In this document: in pieces, positions 1 to 11,497 of the stretch | How positions within the stretch are numbered: position 1 is the first letter of the stretch | How the letters are laid out: every line of letters starts with the position of its first letter | Origin: Hypericum androsaemum | Lineage: Eukaryota; Streptophyta; Magnoliopsida; Malpighiales; Hypericaceae | Assembly (NCBI GenBank): GCA_963995505.1 | Contig: OZ023182.1 | Coordinates: forward strand, 4,084,707-4,148,706 | Length of the DNA: 64,000 nt | Direction of reading: 5' to 3' | Position numbers and translations under genes: made by a program | Notes under the pieces: generated by a model | The model's database searches: none | What the model saw: the letters and a program-made list of their open reading frames with translations, nothing else | What the model was told of the DNA's origin: nothing

Positions 1-575
1 AAGTTAAATTTCTGACCTTCGAGAGTGGTATGATGGATCAAATCCCAAAAGAAAACTTTTTGCGTCTTGCTGCGCAGGAAATACCCAATTTAATCATAGC
101 GAAGACAAAGCTTCATAGTCTTTCTGTCTAGGTGCAAGAGATCTATCTAAAATATCTTTTCCATAAAATTCAATTGGTTCCCATTTTCCTTTCCGTATTG
201 GTTCCCTTTTTCTTTCCTTTCTCCTTTCGTATTTTTTTTTCCTTTTTTATTTTTTGGACTGGTTTCTTCATTCAAATTCAAGAACCAAACTAACGACTGA
301 TTCAGGTGCATTTTTTCCAAACTTATAGTCGAAACATCAACTAAGAATAGACATCAAAACAATTTCCACGAGGACAACAGCATAGGGCTTTATAAACAAA
401 ATTTCCATTTAACACTCGAAAGGAACAGAACTCTTGCATTTGTTATAGTGGTAACTGATAGACTATAATTAAGTGCTTGGGCGTCCTAGGAAAATTGGAT
501 AATATAGAACAGCAAGAGGCCAACAACAAACACAATTGGTTGGTTCTCCAGGTAAAGAGCCGCTTCACCAACTAA
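1..575. other. 3' flank of eIF4A-like copy 1, no gene seen
   Basis: AT-rich sequence with T-rich runs around 225-255. It lies downstream of the minus-strand eIF4A-like relic. I see no coding region, RNA gene or repeat boundary in it. Confidence 0.5.
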
Positions 576-2121
576 CCATTACAAAATTGTTTCACCCGGA
601 CGAAAGATGAGGTCGGCATAATTGGCCGGGAGCTCTTCAACCACTACATTGTATAACTTCTGAATGTCGTGCAGCATTCTATCGTCGTCCTTGGTTATAA
701 AGTTGACGGCGACTCGCTTTCTCCCAAACCGTCCACCACGACCAATGCGACGAACGTAGTCCTCTGGTTTCGTGGGCATATCATAGTTGATAACAAGGGA
801 TAACTGCTGAACATCAATGCCGCGGGCCAAAGGGTCTGTAGTTATGAGCGAGCGTGAGGAGCCGGACCTAAATTCGCGCATGATAATGTCCCGTGAGTTC
901 TGGTCCACATCTCCATGAGTAGCAGAGACAGTATGATCTTGGCTGTGCATTTTATCAGTAAGCCAATCTACCTTGCGCCTGGTGTTTACAATTATGACAA
1001 CCTGTGTGATTGCCACAGTCTCATACAGATCGCAGAGTGTCTCAAGCTTCCACTCCTCCTTTTCGACATTGACATAAAATTGCTTTATACCTTCGAGGAT
1101 CAGCTCGTCTTGTTTCACCAAGATCCTCACAGGATTGTTAATAAATTTTGTAGTGATCCCGAGGGCTTCTGGAGTCATTGTCGCAGAGAAAACTCCGACC
1201 TGAATCCTTGGAGGCAGAAGCTGAAAAATGTCATAGATCTGCATAGAAGAAAAGCGGTTAAGAGGAAGAACACCAAAAATTAATGCAAGAGGACACTGCC
1301 ATTGCAAGACAAAATTTCAACAACAGAACTAAAATCCCAAATTTTGAAAGGTATGTACAGAACTAAAAGATAATGGAAATGGCAATTAAAAAAAAAAAAC
1401 CTGGTCCTTGAAACTACTAGATAGCATCGCATCTGCTTCATCCAGTACAAACATTTTGATGTGGTCAGGTCGAAGGGATTGCCTTCTCAACATGTCAAAC
1501 ACCCGACCAGGGGTACCGACAATAACATGAACCCCATCTGATAAAATACGCTGATCTTCTCGGGCACTGGTTCCTCCAACACAAGCATGAACTTTCACAC
1601 CAAGATAATCACCCAGGGCCCGCATAACCTTTTCAATTTGTTGGGCTAGTTCCCGAGTCGGAGCAAGAATCAACGCTTGACATTGACACAATTTACAATC
1701 AAGCTGTTGCAGAACTCCAGTACAAAAAGTAACTGTCTTGTTGGAAGCCCCTTGCAGAAAGGGACAATTCCTCTTTGCTGTATCGCAGAGGGCTTCGCAA
1801 AACCTTGGAAATTTTTTGGCAGGCATCGTTAGCAAGTGCGTACTAACGACACGTAACAGAGGACAGCAGTAAACCATTCACAGGATAGGGTACTGATAAA
1901 GTATCATGTAAGTGAAAAGATCAAAACATAAACTAGAGCGATCAACTTGTGCAAAAAAGAAGAGAGATCCAGCACAAAGTTAACATGACCAAAAATATCT
2001 AAAATCCGAATGCAGCTTACCATAAGCATAGATGCCTCTCAAAAGATTCTCCTTCAAACCCATGGCATCAAAAGTCTCATAAACTTGGTGAAGAGTAGCG
2101 AATTCCATTCCATCGACAAGC
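576..2121 (-). pseudogene. eIF4A-like DEAD-box helicase pseudogene, copy 1
   Basis: eIF4A is the ATP-dependent RNA helicase of the cap-binding eIF4F complex. Three decayed exons are readable on the minus strand: about 2121-2021 (reading into LLRGIYAYG, then a GTAAGC donor), 1803-1401 ([12 protein letters not shown] and DEAD motifs) and 1238-576 (starts [10 protein letters not shown] after TATGCAG; retains SAT and ARGID). Introns fall where plant eIF4A introns fall. Breaks: the segment with motif I (Walker A, AxxGxGKT) is deleted with a frame change near 1735-1750; the acceptor before exon 2 is AAG instead of CAG; the HRIGRSGR-type motif reads RRIGRGGR; the normal C-terminus is replaced by a short read-through; exon 1 is missing and replaced by unrelated sequence beyond about 2158. 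It cannot encode a working helicase. Copy 2 lies 2.4 kb away in the same orientation. Confidence 0.88.
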
Positions 2122-2139
2122 CTTCAGGAACTCAAGTAA

Positions 2140-2463
2140 TCAGGCTAAGGGGTATATGGATAGGACACCACTGGACAACTGCAGGACCTCACATGCATGG
2201 ATGGATCTCCAGGCGGGTGACCGGAGAGAGCTGCTGCCATGGGAGATGCCCCAAGAATGCTGTTCCCTTTCACCGATTTTGCTCTCCAATATCTCCACCC
2301 TCATCTGCTCCAACTTCGAGATATTTTCTTGGTGGCACAACTCTACACGTTCACATGTTTCTTGCAGTTTTCCTCCGATGACCTCAGGCAACTGCGCCTG
2401 AGCAGTGACTTGCTCAGACAAGGACAATACTTGTAGCTCCAGCTTCTTGTGCTTGTCCTCCAT
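2140..2463 (-). other. Unidentified 107-codon coiled-coil-like ORF abutting the eIF4A relic
   Basis: The ORF begins MEDKHKKLELQVLSLSEQ and is rich in Leu, Glu, Gln and Lys with heptad-like spacing over about the first 75 residues, after which the composition changes. It sits on the same strand immediately upstream of the eIF4A relic, exactly where exon 1 of that gene should be. I do not recognise the family. It may be a captured exon from another gene joined to the relic, or chance. There is no evidence of expression. Confidence 0.35.
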
Positions 2464-2469
2464 CGATTA

Positions 2470-2994
2470 CCTGTAGAGCAATGGGCGGTGGTGGGAGAGA
2501 GGGACAGAAGATGCAGTTATGGTTGCTTGGTGTACTGTTATGTTGGGAATTTGGTTTGATTTGCAGAGGAGAGATGGAGAAGAAAGTGAAAAACAAGGAA
2601 AGTTTTATCTTAAGTTTATTTTTTAAAAGAATGTGTTTAGTAGAGACATGTCTAGAATATTCGGTGGGTTCTAGCTACCTGCACATGTCACATATTTGCA
2701 TATATATATATATATATATATATTTTTTGTCTGATCAGATGATCTAGAAAACAGATTAAATTCGGATCGTACTAAAACTTATATTTTAAAATTATGATAA
2801 TAATAATAAGTTGCTTCCACACAACCTGGGGAGCTGCGCAAGCGTTAGTGTGTGTGGAATAAGAAGCGACGCATGAGAATCATGTTTGAAATCACGCTAT
2901 ATTTAGAGTAACACGGGCCACTTTGAACCAAAATTTAGGACCAGCTATTGACAACTTTCTTTTATATGTACTAGTAAAAATACACGCGCAATGC
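2470..2994. other. AT-rich spacer with a microsatellite
   Basis: No gene seen. It holds a TA/AT dinucleotide tract at about 2699-2723. Near 2920-2985 a sequence including CCAAAATTTAGGACCAGCTA recurs at about 4450-4490 beside eIF4A copy 2, so the two eIF4A neighbourhoods share flanking sequence. Confidence 0.5.
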
Positions 2995-3600
2995 GAGTGC
3001 CAGGGTCTGGGGTTCGGGGATCATGTTCCAGGGTTCGGGTTTGGGGGTCGGGATCGGGAAGTCCAGAGGTCCAGGGTACGGGGTCCGGGATTCTGGGGTT
3101 CGGCTCTGGGGGTTAGGATCAGGGGGTCCGAGGATTCGAGGGATCGGAGTCCGGGGGTTCCGAAGTCTGGGGTCCGTGGGTTAGGTGTCTAGGGTTCGGG
3201 GTAGGGGTCCGAGGATTCGAGGGATCGGAGTCCGGGGGTTCCGAGGTCTGGGGTCCGTGGGTTAGGTGTCTAGGGTTCGGGGTAGGGGTCCGAGGATTCG
3301 AGGGATCGGAGTCCGGGAGTTCTGAGGTTTGGGGTCCGTGGGTTAGGTGTCTAGGGTTCGGGGTAGGGGTCCGCGGTCCGGGGGTCGGTGTCCGAGGGTT
3401 ATGGTCGGGGGTCAGGGACCCGGGGGGTCGAGATCCGGGATCCAGGGTCCAGGTTTCGGGGGCGGGGGGTCGGAGTGGTTGAGGTCCGGGGGTTCGGGGT
3501 CCGGGTGGTTGAGGTCAGGGGTCCGAGGTGCGAAGGTCTGGGGGTCTGGGGTCCAAGGTCTTAGGTCCAAGGGCCGGGACCGGGTTTGAGTACGAGGGTT
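2995..3600. repeat. G-rich minisatellite
   Basis: A strongly G-rich plus strand made of GGGGTCCGNGG and GGGTTCGGGG-like words. A longer unit of about 82 bp, containing GGATTCGAGGGATCGGAGTC, is repeated about three times between 3125 and 3365, then decays into shorter GGGGTC units. Runs of three to six G occur throughout, so G-quadruplexes are plausible. ORFs predicted across it are low-complexity Gly/Arg/Ser translations, not genes. Confidence 0.85.
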
Positions 3601-3920
3601 CTGGGGTCCAATGTCAAAGGTGATGTATGAAGGGTGGATGGTGAGGTACTCGAGGAGAAAGATCAGTGTGATTTAACTAAAAGGTGTCGATGGACACACA
3701 TTTAACTGGAAGTAGTTTCGATATTTCCACGTGGCAGACCAAACCACCCAAAAAAGAATGCTTCTTTTATTATAGTAAGATATTTAAATAATATCTGATA
3801 TAGGAATATGTATCAGGTCTACTAATTTTAATTCGAGTTAGATATGAGATTTAACTAATTACAAAACTCCCAAATGTCTCAAGTGTTTGTCCGTAACTTT
3901 CTTGCATATATGGTTTATGC

Positions 3921-4369
3921 GGGTCTGGATTGGGCACGGAATGCTCAGATTCCGAACCGTTCGGAATAAAGACACGCGGGGACTTTTTTGCAAACGCGCT
4001 AAAATACGGGGACCAAAATGAAAAAAACCATGCACAAACGCAGGCCGGATACAAATGCCATTATCGCATAACTGTGCATGCCAATATCACATAACTGTGC
4101 ATGTATCACATAACTGCGCATGCTAGTGTGACATTTTTGCAAAAATGCTAAAATATGGGGGACCAAAATGAAAAAAACCACGCGCGCCATTATCATCAAC
4201 GGGGACTTGCCACTGTCAAAAATACACATGACATTATCACATAACTGCGCTTGCCATTATCACATAACTGCACTTGCCATTATCACATAACTACGCTTGC
4301 CATTGCGGTTCCCTTTCACTCCAAACCGTACGGAATCGATTCCTTCACTCCGTGCTCAATCCACTCCCA
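3921..4369. mobile_element. MITE with internal tandem repeats
   Basis: The ends are inverted repeats: left GGGTCTGGATTGGGCACGGA pairs with the reverse complement of the right end, GGGAGTGGATTGAGCACGGA. An 8-bp direct repeat GTTTATGC flanks the element (3913-3920 and 4370-4377), suggesting a hAT-type target duplication. The interior carries several copies of a 22-25 bp unit around ATTATCACATAACTGCGC (about 4060-4125 and 4225-4305) and a duplicated block around GGGGACCAAAATGAAAAAAA. There is no transposase. Confidence 0.7.
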
Positions 4370-4544
4370 GTTTATGCATCCTTCTAGACTTCATGGAAGA
4401 GAAATGGCTAGCTTTGCTTTTTCTCCTTTTGGATTGGGCTCCATTTTGGACCAAAATTTAGGACCAGCTACAGACAGCTTTCTTGTATGTGTAATATATA
4501 TATATATATAGAGACACCAATTGAGCCCACTAAGTTTGCTTCCA

Positions 4545-6345
4545 TCGTCGTCCTTGGTGACAAAGTAGACAGCAGCCCCCTTTCTCCCAAATCGTCCACT
4601 ACGATCAATGCGATGGACGTAGTTCCCTGGCTGGCTCCGTGGGGATATCATAATTGATAACAAGGGAGACCCCTGCTGAACATCAATACCACGGGCGAAC
4701 AGGTCTGCGGCTATGAGCACGCATAAGGAGCCAGACCCAAATCCGCGCATGATGAGTTGTGGTCCATATCTCCATGAGTTGCCCAGACTGTGAGATCTCG
4801 GCTGCGCATTTTATTAGTAAGCCAATTTACCTTGTGCCTGGTGTTAACATATATGACACTTCGCGTGATTGCCAAAGTCTCATGCAGATCGCAGTGTCTC
4901 AAGCTTCCATTCCTCCCTCTCGACATTGACATTATATTGCTTTATACCCTCGGGGATCAGCTCATCTCGTTTTGCCATGATCCTAACAGGATTGCTCATA
5001 AATTTTCTAGTGTATCTTGAGGGCTTCTGGAGTCATTGTAATCTTTGGAGGCAGAAGCTGAAAAATGTCATAGATCTGCGAGGAAGAAGAGCGGTTCAGG
5101 GGAAGAACACGAATAATAAATGCAAGAGGACACTGCCATTGCAAGACAAAACTTCAAAAACAGCACTAAAAGATTATGGAAAAGGTAATAACCTGGTCCT
5201 TGAAACTACTAGATAGCATCTCATCTGCTTCATCCAGTACAAACATTTTGATGGTGTCAGGCCGAAGAGATTGACTTCTCAACATGTACAAACACCCGAA
5301 CAGGGGTACTGACAAGTGACATTAACAGGAACCCCATCTGATAAAATATTATGATCTTCTTGGAAACTGGTTCCTCCAACACGAGCATGAACCTTCACAC
5401 CCAGAAAATCACCCAGGGGTCGCATAACCTTTCAAATTCGTTGGGCTAGTTCTCGAGTGGGAGCAAGAAATGACATTGAACCAAGTTCTAATCAAGCTGC
5501 TGCAGAACTCCAGAACACAAGTCAAACAAAGTAGCTGGGTTTCCCATTCCAGACCGGGCTTCTTGGATAACATCAGGCCCCTTGCAGAATGGCACAATGC
5601 CTCTTTGCTGAATCGCAGAGGGCTTCTCAAACCTTCAAAAAGTTTTGGCAGGCATCTTTAGCAAGTGTGTACTGAGTTTCCTGACCACATGTAACAGAGG
5701 ACAGCGGTAAATCATTCACAGGATAGGTTTCAATAAAGTATCATGACAGCGAAAAGATCCGAACACAAACTAAAGCATCTATCAACTTGTGCACAAAATA
5801 TGATTGAGAAACACGGCCATACCCTCTGATCAGATGAAGAAACACATTCCGAAGAGAGAGCCAGCACAAGGTTGACGAATCGACATGACCAAAAAATCCT
5901 AATCCCGAATGCAGCTCACCGTGCGAATATACACCTCTCAAAAGATTCTCTTGCATCAAAAGTGTCACGAACTTGGTCAAAAGTAGTGGATTCCATTCCA
6001 TCCGCAAGCCTGCAGCAACTCTCAAGTAATCAGGCTAAAGGGTATGTAGAAGAAAACAAGATCCAGAACAATAGACACTTACTGCTCTTCCATCCTAGCG
6101 TCGTAAGCACGAGCATCGATCCGAGATCCTTCACTTGCCGAAGCAGCCATCCTGCAACAAGAAATCGGAACCGAAAGAGAAATAGAACTCCCCGATCAGA
6201 ACCATAAAGAAATAATAGAAACGCGGAAACGAATTAACTTGGAAACGGAAACACGGATAAAAGAAGAGATGGGGCTGCGAAAGAGAATTTCATTTACCTG
6301 AAGAGCAGTAGAATTGAAAGATGTTAGGGTTTAGGGTTTTATAGT
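4545..6345 (-). pseudogene. eIF4A-like DEAD-box helicase pseudogene, copy 2
   Basis: A second minus-strand eIF4A relic that keeps the 5' part missing from copy 1. A 5'UTR exon ends at 6298 with a GTAAAT donor; exon 1 (6151-6083) starts MAASASEGSRIDARAYDARM right after TTGCAG; exon 2 is 6009-5920; exon 3 is about 5636-5193; exon 4 runs from 5075 to about 4545. The 5'UTR intron just before ATG is typical of plant eIF4A genes. Breaks: a small frame-breaking deletion in exon 2 (the expected M-G-L-K before ENLLRG is lost); motif I reads SGMGNP instead of SGTGKT, losing the ATP-binding Lys; several small indels split exons 3 and 4; the last codons are absent beyond about 4545. It is a gene-derived copy, not a processed one, because introns are kept. 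Confidence 0.85.
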
Positions 6346-6350
6346 TGCAA
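6298..6350 (-). promoter_or_regulatory. eIF4A-type promoter core with tandem telo boxes
   Basis: Read on the minus strand, a TATA-like CTATAAAA is followed directly by AACCCTAAACCCTAA at about 6324-6340 and then the 5'UTR exon. Telo boxes are established promoter elements of plant translation-machinery genes such as eEF1A and ribosomal protein genes. The element survives although the coding part is broken. Confidence 0.6.
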
Positions 6351-7105
6351 TTTCCCAAATCTCCTTGGATTTCTCCTATTGACTCTTTTGCCCTTTCCCC
6401 GCGTTGCTTCCCGCCGTTTTTTACGAATTAGTCTGATACCGCACCGTCGTCGATCTCGTGGTTTCCGTCAACCCCGCGTCGTCGATCTCGAACTCCACCA
6501 AGTCCCCGGACACGAGTTTCACCTTCTCCGACATCGTCTCGCGGAAAACCCTAATTAATTCCGGGTAATTGTTTACACCAAGTACGTTTTTTCTTTTTCT
6601 TTGTGAGTGAAGAATGTGGTTACAACAGTGGCACAGACGTAATTTTATATTTATAGTCGTTGAGGGATGTGGGCTTCCTTTCCCTATAGGACGTTCGGGA
6701 ACCAGGCCATTTGATTCATGCCCATTGAATTTTATAGCGGAAGAGTTTTATTTTTTAGTTGCAATATTGAAAGAGAAAATTTTGCGCCAAGTAGTAATTA
6801 TACAATGATAGACTATAGAGACTTTATTTAAGACCAAGTAGAAGTCAAGTTGTTCTAAAAAATGTAGAAGTCAAGTTAATGTTTGAAATATTTGCCAATA
6901 TTAAGACGCTAAATATGTGATATTCAGGATTAAACACTTTCAAATTTTATTAGGGTAACTCTCTAAATTGTATTTTTCGTATTTATAAAATTTGAGAGTT
7001 AAGATTATCTTGCATAATCAAATTCTCTTACTATTTAAATCAATTTTCATTGGTGACTACAAAATATATTCATGAAGTGAATAGACATATTATTCAATAA
7101 TCTCG

Positions 7106-8051
7106 TTTTTTTAGAAGGGTAGTGCGAAGCCTAATACTATGGTAGCTGGTTACAAGACAGGAATAGAAAATACATAGACAAGTACCGAAAATACCAAATA
7201 GAAAACGACGACCAATCCGTAGGCCACAAGGTGGCACGGGTGAAATCGATGGACGGTTGAGAGGCCACGAGAACCAACGACCAATGCGGAGTTTTGCCGA
7301 GGCAAGCTACGACTAAAAACCACAAGGTAACGTCACAGACGCAACCTCGTGAGCATTTGAATGCATATGAGGTGCACGCAAATGAGAGCCAAGATCAAAC
7401 GAGTTCGACCAAAATAAGTTTCTCCATCTGCAACCACATGCTAGATATCGAGATCCACACGAATCTCAAATAAGACATAGGTCGATCCAAGCAAAAAATA
7501 CACAACAATAATCTAAACAAAGCCACAAAACATATGATGTTCGGGCATAGAGCTAAAATGGAACAACCTAACAACCAACATTAACAGAAAATAACTAGCA
7601 TAATAGACGAGAAATACACAAAAGCTACTGCCCGGAATAGCAGTAATAAGACCATCCGGGGGGAGGTCGACGGTGACCAACCCCGCGGGAACAACCTGTG
7701 AAGCTCCCTGGGACACTGGCCGACGACACTGGAAAAAGGCAACTGTAAGTCCAACGATACCAGAAGTCACCAGATCTGAAGAAAAAAAAAGAAATAGAAA
7801 ACGAAAAAGAAGAAGGAGAAAAAAGGGCACAACCTATGGGAAAGGAAGAAGGAAGACTCCCGAAGGAGGAGGAGGAGGACGAAGAAGAGAGAATAAGGTA
7901 GGGAAAGAAAGCTCCACCTTGAAGGGGGATAATTTTTTGGATTTTTCTTAATTTTTTAACAAGAAAATATCTCTCAGATCTCCATTTTCAGAGAGAACGG
8001 AGAAGGGTGAGAAACCATCTTTTATTTTTTGCACCACCTGACAGCCGAGAT
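7106..8051 (-). mobile_element. 0.9-kb non-autonomous LINE-like element, copy 1 (reverse)
   Basis: The element is flanked by a 16-bp target duplication with one mismatch, TTATTCAATAATCTCG (7090-7105) and TTATTCAGTAATCTCG (8052-8067). A T-run at 7106-7112 marks a poly-A tail on the minus strand. Segment B has the empty site near 18434-18450. The body matches the element at 9928-10791 in inverse orientation (shared words include AACGTCA and CGCAACCTCGTG near the middle, and GGCTTCGCGC-like sequence before the tail). I see no reverse transcriptase, so it probably moved in trans on LINE machinery. Confidence 0.72.
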
Positions 8052-8532
8052 TTATTCAGTAATCTCGTTAACAATAGTTGTAAGCTAAACTTTCCCTTGA
8101 GGCAGAGGAGAACAAAATATGCTTCTTTTTTCATGGAACAAAAAGATAACGCCAACTGGGAAGAATCTACAGGGAAGAAACCTTCTCTATATGAACTCCC
8201 CGACCACACAACTATGTACTTTGGTCGCAATGGGACACTACAGGACCGCAAACATTCCATTCTCATCCTTTCTTGTAAGACCCAAGCAACAACTTCGAAA
8301 TACTACACACAATGTAAGAGGTTTGAAATTTTTTAAGAAAATCTTATTTTAAAGTTTAACAGACGGAAAAAATATTTTTAAGATGAACATTTTTTAATCT
8401 AATCGTACTAATTTTAACTCTGAATATCATAGATTCATCAAGAAAATAGATGTATGTACGAGTAAATTTTCGAGTTCAAAGTATTGAAAATAATAGTAAA
8501 ATTTAGATGCATGGTTCCTGCCTTTTTCTTTT

Positions 8533-9841
8533 GGAAAAAATTCACTTAGTATCCTTTAGTTTTGACTTTGTTTTTTCAGGTGATGGAAGTTTTCGAAAAT
8601 AAAACTTTTAGTGATAAATTTTTAACCAAAATTAATATTTCTAACTAGATCATACACATTAGCACCACGTCATCTCCACATCGTATTTTTTAATCTCAAC
8701 GGCAATGATGTGCCAAAATAAAAAACCCAATTTTTATAACTCTAATTAAAAAGGCACGAAATTTATAACCCTATTTATTGAACTCATCTCTTCTTCTTCT
8801 TCGTTAAGTGCCAAGCTTTCCTATTCATCCTGGGCTTGAGATTGCACTCATGCACCAAATCATTTCTCACAGTTGCCCAATTCAGGTCCTAAACCCAAGT
8901 ATCAACACCACCAACAACAATCAATCTTTCTCAGAATAATTAATTATCTCATAGCTTCACATCATCGAGAAGAAGAGTCAACCAAAACAGCAAAAATGAC
9001 ACTCCACTCCCCGGCGCCGCTGCTTCCGATCACCACCGCCACCGTCATCATCATCTTAATCCTCGTCTGGCAGTCGTCCATTATCTGCTCCCTCTCTTTG
9101 ATGCGGTCTCTGTGCTTCCCCTCTCAACCGCGGCAAGCCGAATCTGGACTACGAGTACGAGACGCGCTACTTCGAGCAGCGACTAGACCACTTCAGTTTC
9201 ACAACCCGTCGTGGCCTAATCTTCCTCTACTGCGACAACGAGGGGGACAAAAAGTGGTTTGCCCCTAACTCCACGCTTCCCCTCCCAACCGGCAACAACT
9301 CGACGAGGAAGCATAGGGTTTCGGGGGAGAGGGAGTGGCGGAGGTGGGGCCTATGGGCAAGCCGGCTTGGAAGGCGGCATGGAGGTTGGAAGGGAAGCGG
9401 AAGCCGGACTCCGCCTCAGCTCTGGCAAACTCTTGTCGGATAAGTCGGGCGGAGCTGAACCCTAATTAGCGGAGGTGGGTTTAAAATTACAAAAAAGGAG
9501 AACGCCGAGAGAGTGCGAGGGCCAGGAAGGGAGGGAGCGGGAGGTCGAGAGAGGTAGAGGGTTCGAGGGAGGGTTTGAGGCAGGGAGGTGGTGGGTTCGT
9601 TGTTTTTTAATTAGGGTTATAAAAATTGGGTTCACATTATTGTCACTTAAGATAGTAAAATATGATGTGGAGATGATGTGGGGTTGTTGTGTATGGTCTG
9701 GTTGAAAAAATTAACCATCGTTAAAAATTTGTCACCAAAAATGTCACTTTCGAAAACTTCCGTCACCTGAAAAACAAAATCAAACTGTAGGATACTAAAG
9801 TAAAAAAAGTGAAACTATATAGTACTTAAGTGAACTTGTAG
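8533..9841. mobile_element. Pack-MULE 1 (Mutator-like element with captured gene fragment)
   Basis: A perfect 9-bp target duplication TTTTCTTTT (8524-8532 and 9842-9850) flanks long terminal inverted repeats of about 240 bp. Left 8533-8780 (with CAGGTGATGGAAGTTTTCGA) pairs with the right end about 9596-9841 (TCGAAAACTTCCGTCACCTG on the plus strand). A 9-bp TSD with long TIRs is diagnostic of Mutator-like elements. There is no transposase; the interior is GC-rich, unlike the surroundings, and carries a Pro-X carboxypeptidase fragment. It is absent from segment B. Confidence 0.83.
8996..9285 (+). pseudogene. Captured fragment of a Pro-X carboxypeptidase (peptidase S28) gene
   Basis: The start at 8996 opens a signal-peptide-like segment (polar start, then IIIILILVW). 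After a frame change, 9135-9285 reads a stretch containing YETRYFEQRLDHFSF and later LIFLYCDNEGDKKWFA, characteristic of plant lysosomal Pro-X carboxypeptidase-like serine peptidases (normally YxTRxFxQxLDHFxF and PIFxYCGNEGDxxWFA). About 20 residues expected between the two motifs are missing, and the Gly of CGNEGD is Asp. The catalytic Ser, Asp and His lie outside the fragment. It is the 5' end of a gene trapped in a Pack-MULE and cannot be an enzyme. Confidence 0.68.
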
Positions 9842-9927
9842 TTTTCTTTTTCTGCACCAACGAAACACGAGATGGATTCTATTCATATGGACGAGTTCTA
9901 GCACCCTAGAAGAGCAAACCAGACAAT

Positions 9928-10791
9928 CGCAAAACGGGGAAAAAATATCTCTCTACTGTTAGTCGTCTCCAGGCGATGTTGTAGGCGATTTTTTTCTCAA
10001 TCCAGAAAAAATTAAAATCACAAAAAAACTCTCTCCTTCAAAGGTGGCGCCTTTTCTTCTAGCATTACCCCTTCTCTTTGAAGGTGGTATCTTCTCCACC
10101 TCGTCTCTGGGCCGACCGAGGCACCACTGCTCCGGTGACCAGTTCCTCTCCATCTTCCGCGACTGGCTTCCTCTCTGACTAGCCAGGGGAGTTTGCGGGT
10201 GCTTCCTGGAGGGGTTGGTCGACGTCGACCTCCCCTCCGGTTATTTCTGTTTCTATTTTGGTGTTATTACTACGTCTTGTGTTTATTTCCAGTTATGTTG
10301 GTAGGCTATTTTTCTTTTCTTTTATGTATGTTGTTCTTATGCCTAGCCCCCATTTGTTTAGGAGTTTTGTCGGGTTTATGCTTATCTGTTTACGTTTTTG
10401 CTTGGATCAGCTTTGGCTGGATCTGAGATCCGTACGGATCTCAAAATCTTTCCTATTATTGCAGGTGGAGAATCTTGTCTCGGTTGAACTCGTTCGACCT
10501 TGGCTCTCATTTGTGTGCATCTCATATGTATTCAAATGCCCACGAGGTTGCGTCTATGACGTTACCTCGTGGTTATTGACCAATGCTTGTTTCTGCAGAA
10601 TTCCGCTTTGGTCGTTAGCTCTTGTAGTTTTTCGACCGTCCATCGTTTTCACCTGTACTACTCTGCCAATTTCGGTTTGGTTTTTATTGTCTGTTTGGCT
10701 TTGTTGTTATTTGTCTATGTATTTTATCTTTCTGTTTTGTATTCTCGTATCTTAATGTTAGGCTTCGCGCCACCCTTTCTCAAAAAAAGAG
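9928..10791 (+). mobile_element. 0.9-kb non-autonomous LINE-like element, copy 2
   Basis: Same family as 7106-8051 but on the plus strand. It ends in an A-run (CAAAAAAAGA near 10781-10790). The flanks share an imperfect target duplication, AGAGCAAACCAGACAAT (9911-9927) and GAGCAAACACAAT (10794-10806). Segment B has the uninterrupted site near 19610 (AGAGCAAACCACGCAAGG). ORFs inside are hydrophobic low-complexity translations with no known domain. Confidence 0.7.
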
Positions 10792-10806
10792 AGGAGCAAA
10801 CACAAT

Positions 10807-11497
10807 GACACTTGTTGCCTAAAAGAACAAGCACGTAGTCCGAGCCCATTACTTCACCGGGTTGCTGAAAGTGGAAGAAGAAGAAGATAAGATTGGATCA
10901 AGTAGGGTTTCCTTCGTAATAAACTAATATAGGGGAAGCAAAAGGGGAATCCAATGGATGGGGGTCTCTAGAAGATGCTCATCATGAATTGATGACGCTG
11001 CAAGTGGGTTACCATCTTTTTGACTATTCTGATATGCTTTTGACACTTAAATATCTTTCATGTGGTTGTAGAGAATAAACAATTTCGTCCCGAGGAATTA
11101 CTCTCTCGTTCCCACTCCTAAAAGGGTAAGTGTCATCGTCCACTTCCATAATGGGAATTCTATCCGGTTAATGGCTTCTTGACATCTAGTTAGAACAAGC
11201 GAGAAAACGGAACTACCGCTTGTCATTTCCTGTCGACCGGATCAATATTGTGATTGCACATTTTTGCTAAGTAAATTTTATTAACAGAGAAATATATGAA
11301 TCTCTTTTGTAAATTTTGGACCGCCGGCCTCTTCAAAATCCTACATCGATAAAATCTACTGGTAAATAATTGTGCTAGGAAAAGAATAACTCGATAGTAA
11401 AATCTCTATCTTGATATTAACATTGCTAGATTTAATTCCACCCCGTGAAAAACCCGCTAGTTACATTTAGCCTAATTGCCCATACGAGCACCAAAAC
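10807..11497. other. Collinear duplicated spacer, no gene
   Basis: Matches about 19630-21260 of segment B apart from insertions in B. AT-rich. I see no gene. Confidence 0.5.

Noticed and set aside
2923..3589. Gly/Arg-rich ORFs as genes
   Set aside because: They are translations of the G-rich minisatellite.
10258..10755. 165-codon hydrophobic ORF as a membrane protein
   Set aside because: It lies wholly inside the poly-A/TSD-bounded LINE-like element, its composition reflects T-rich DNA, and no domain is seen.
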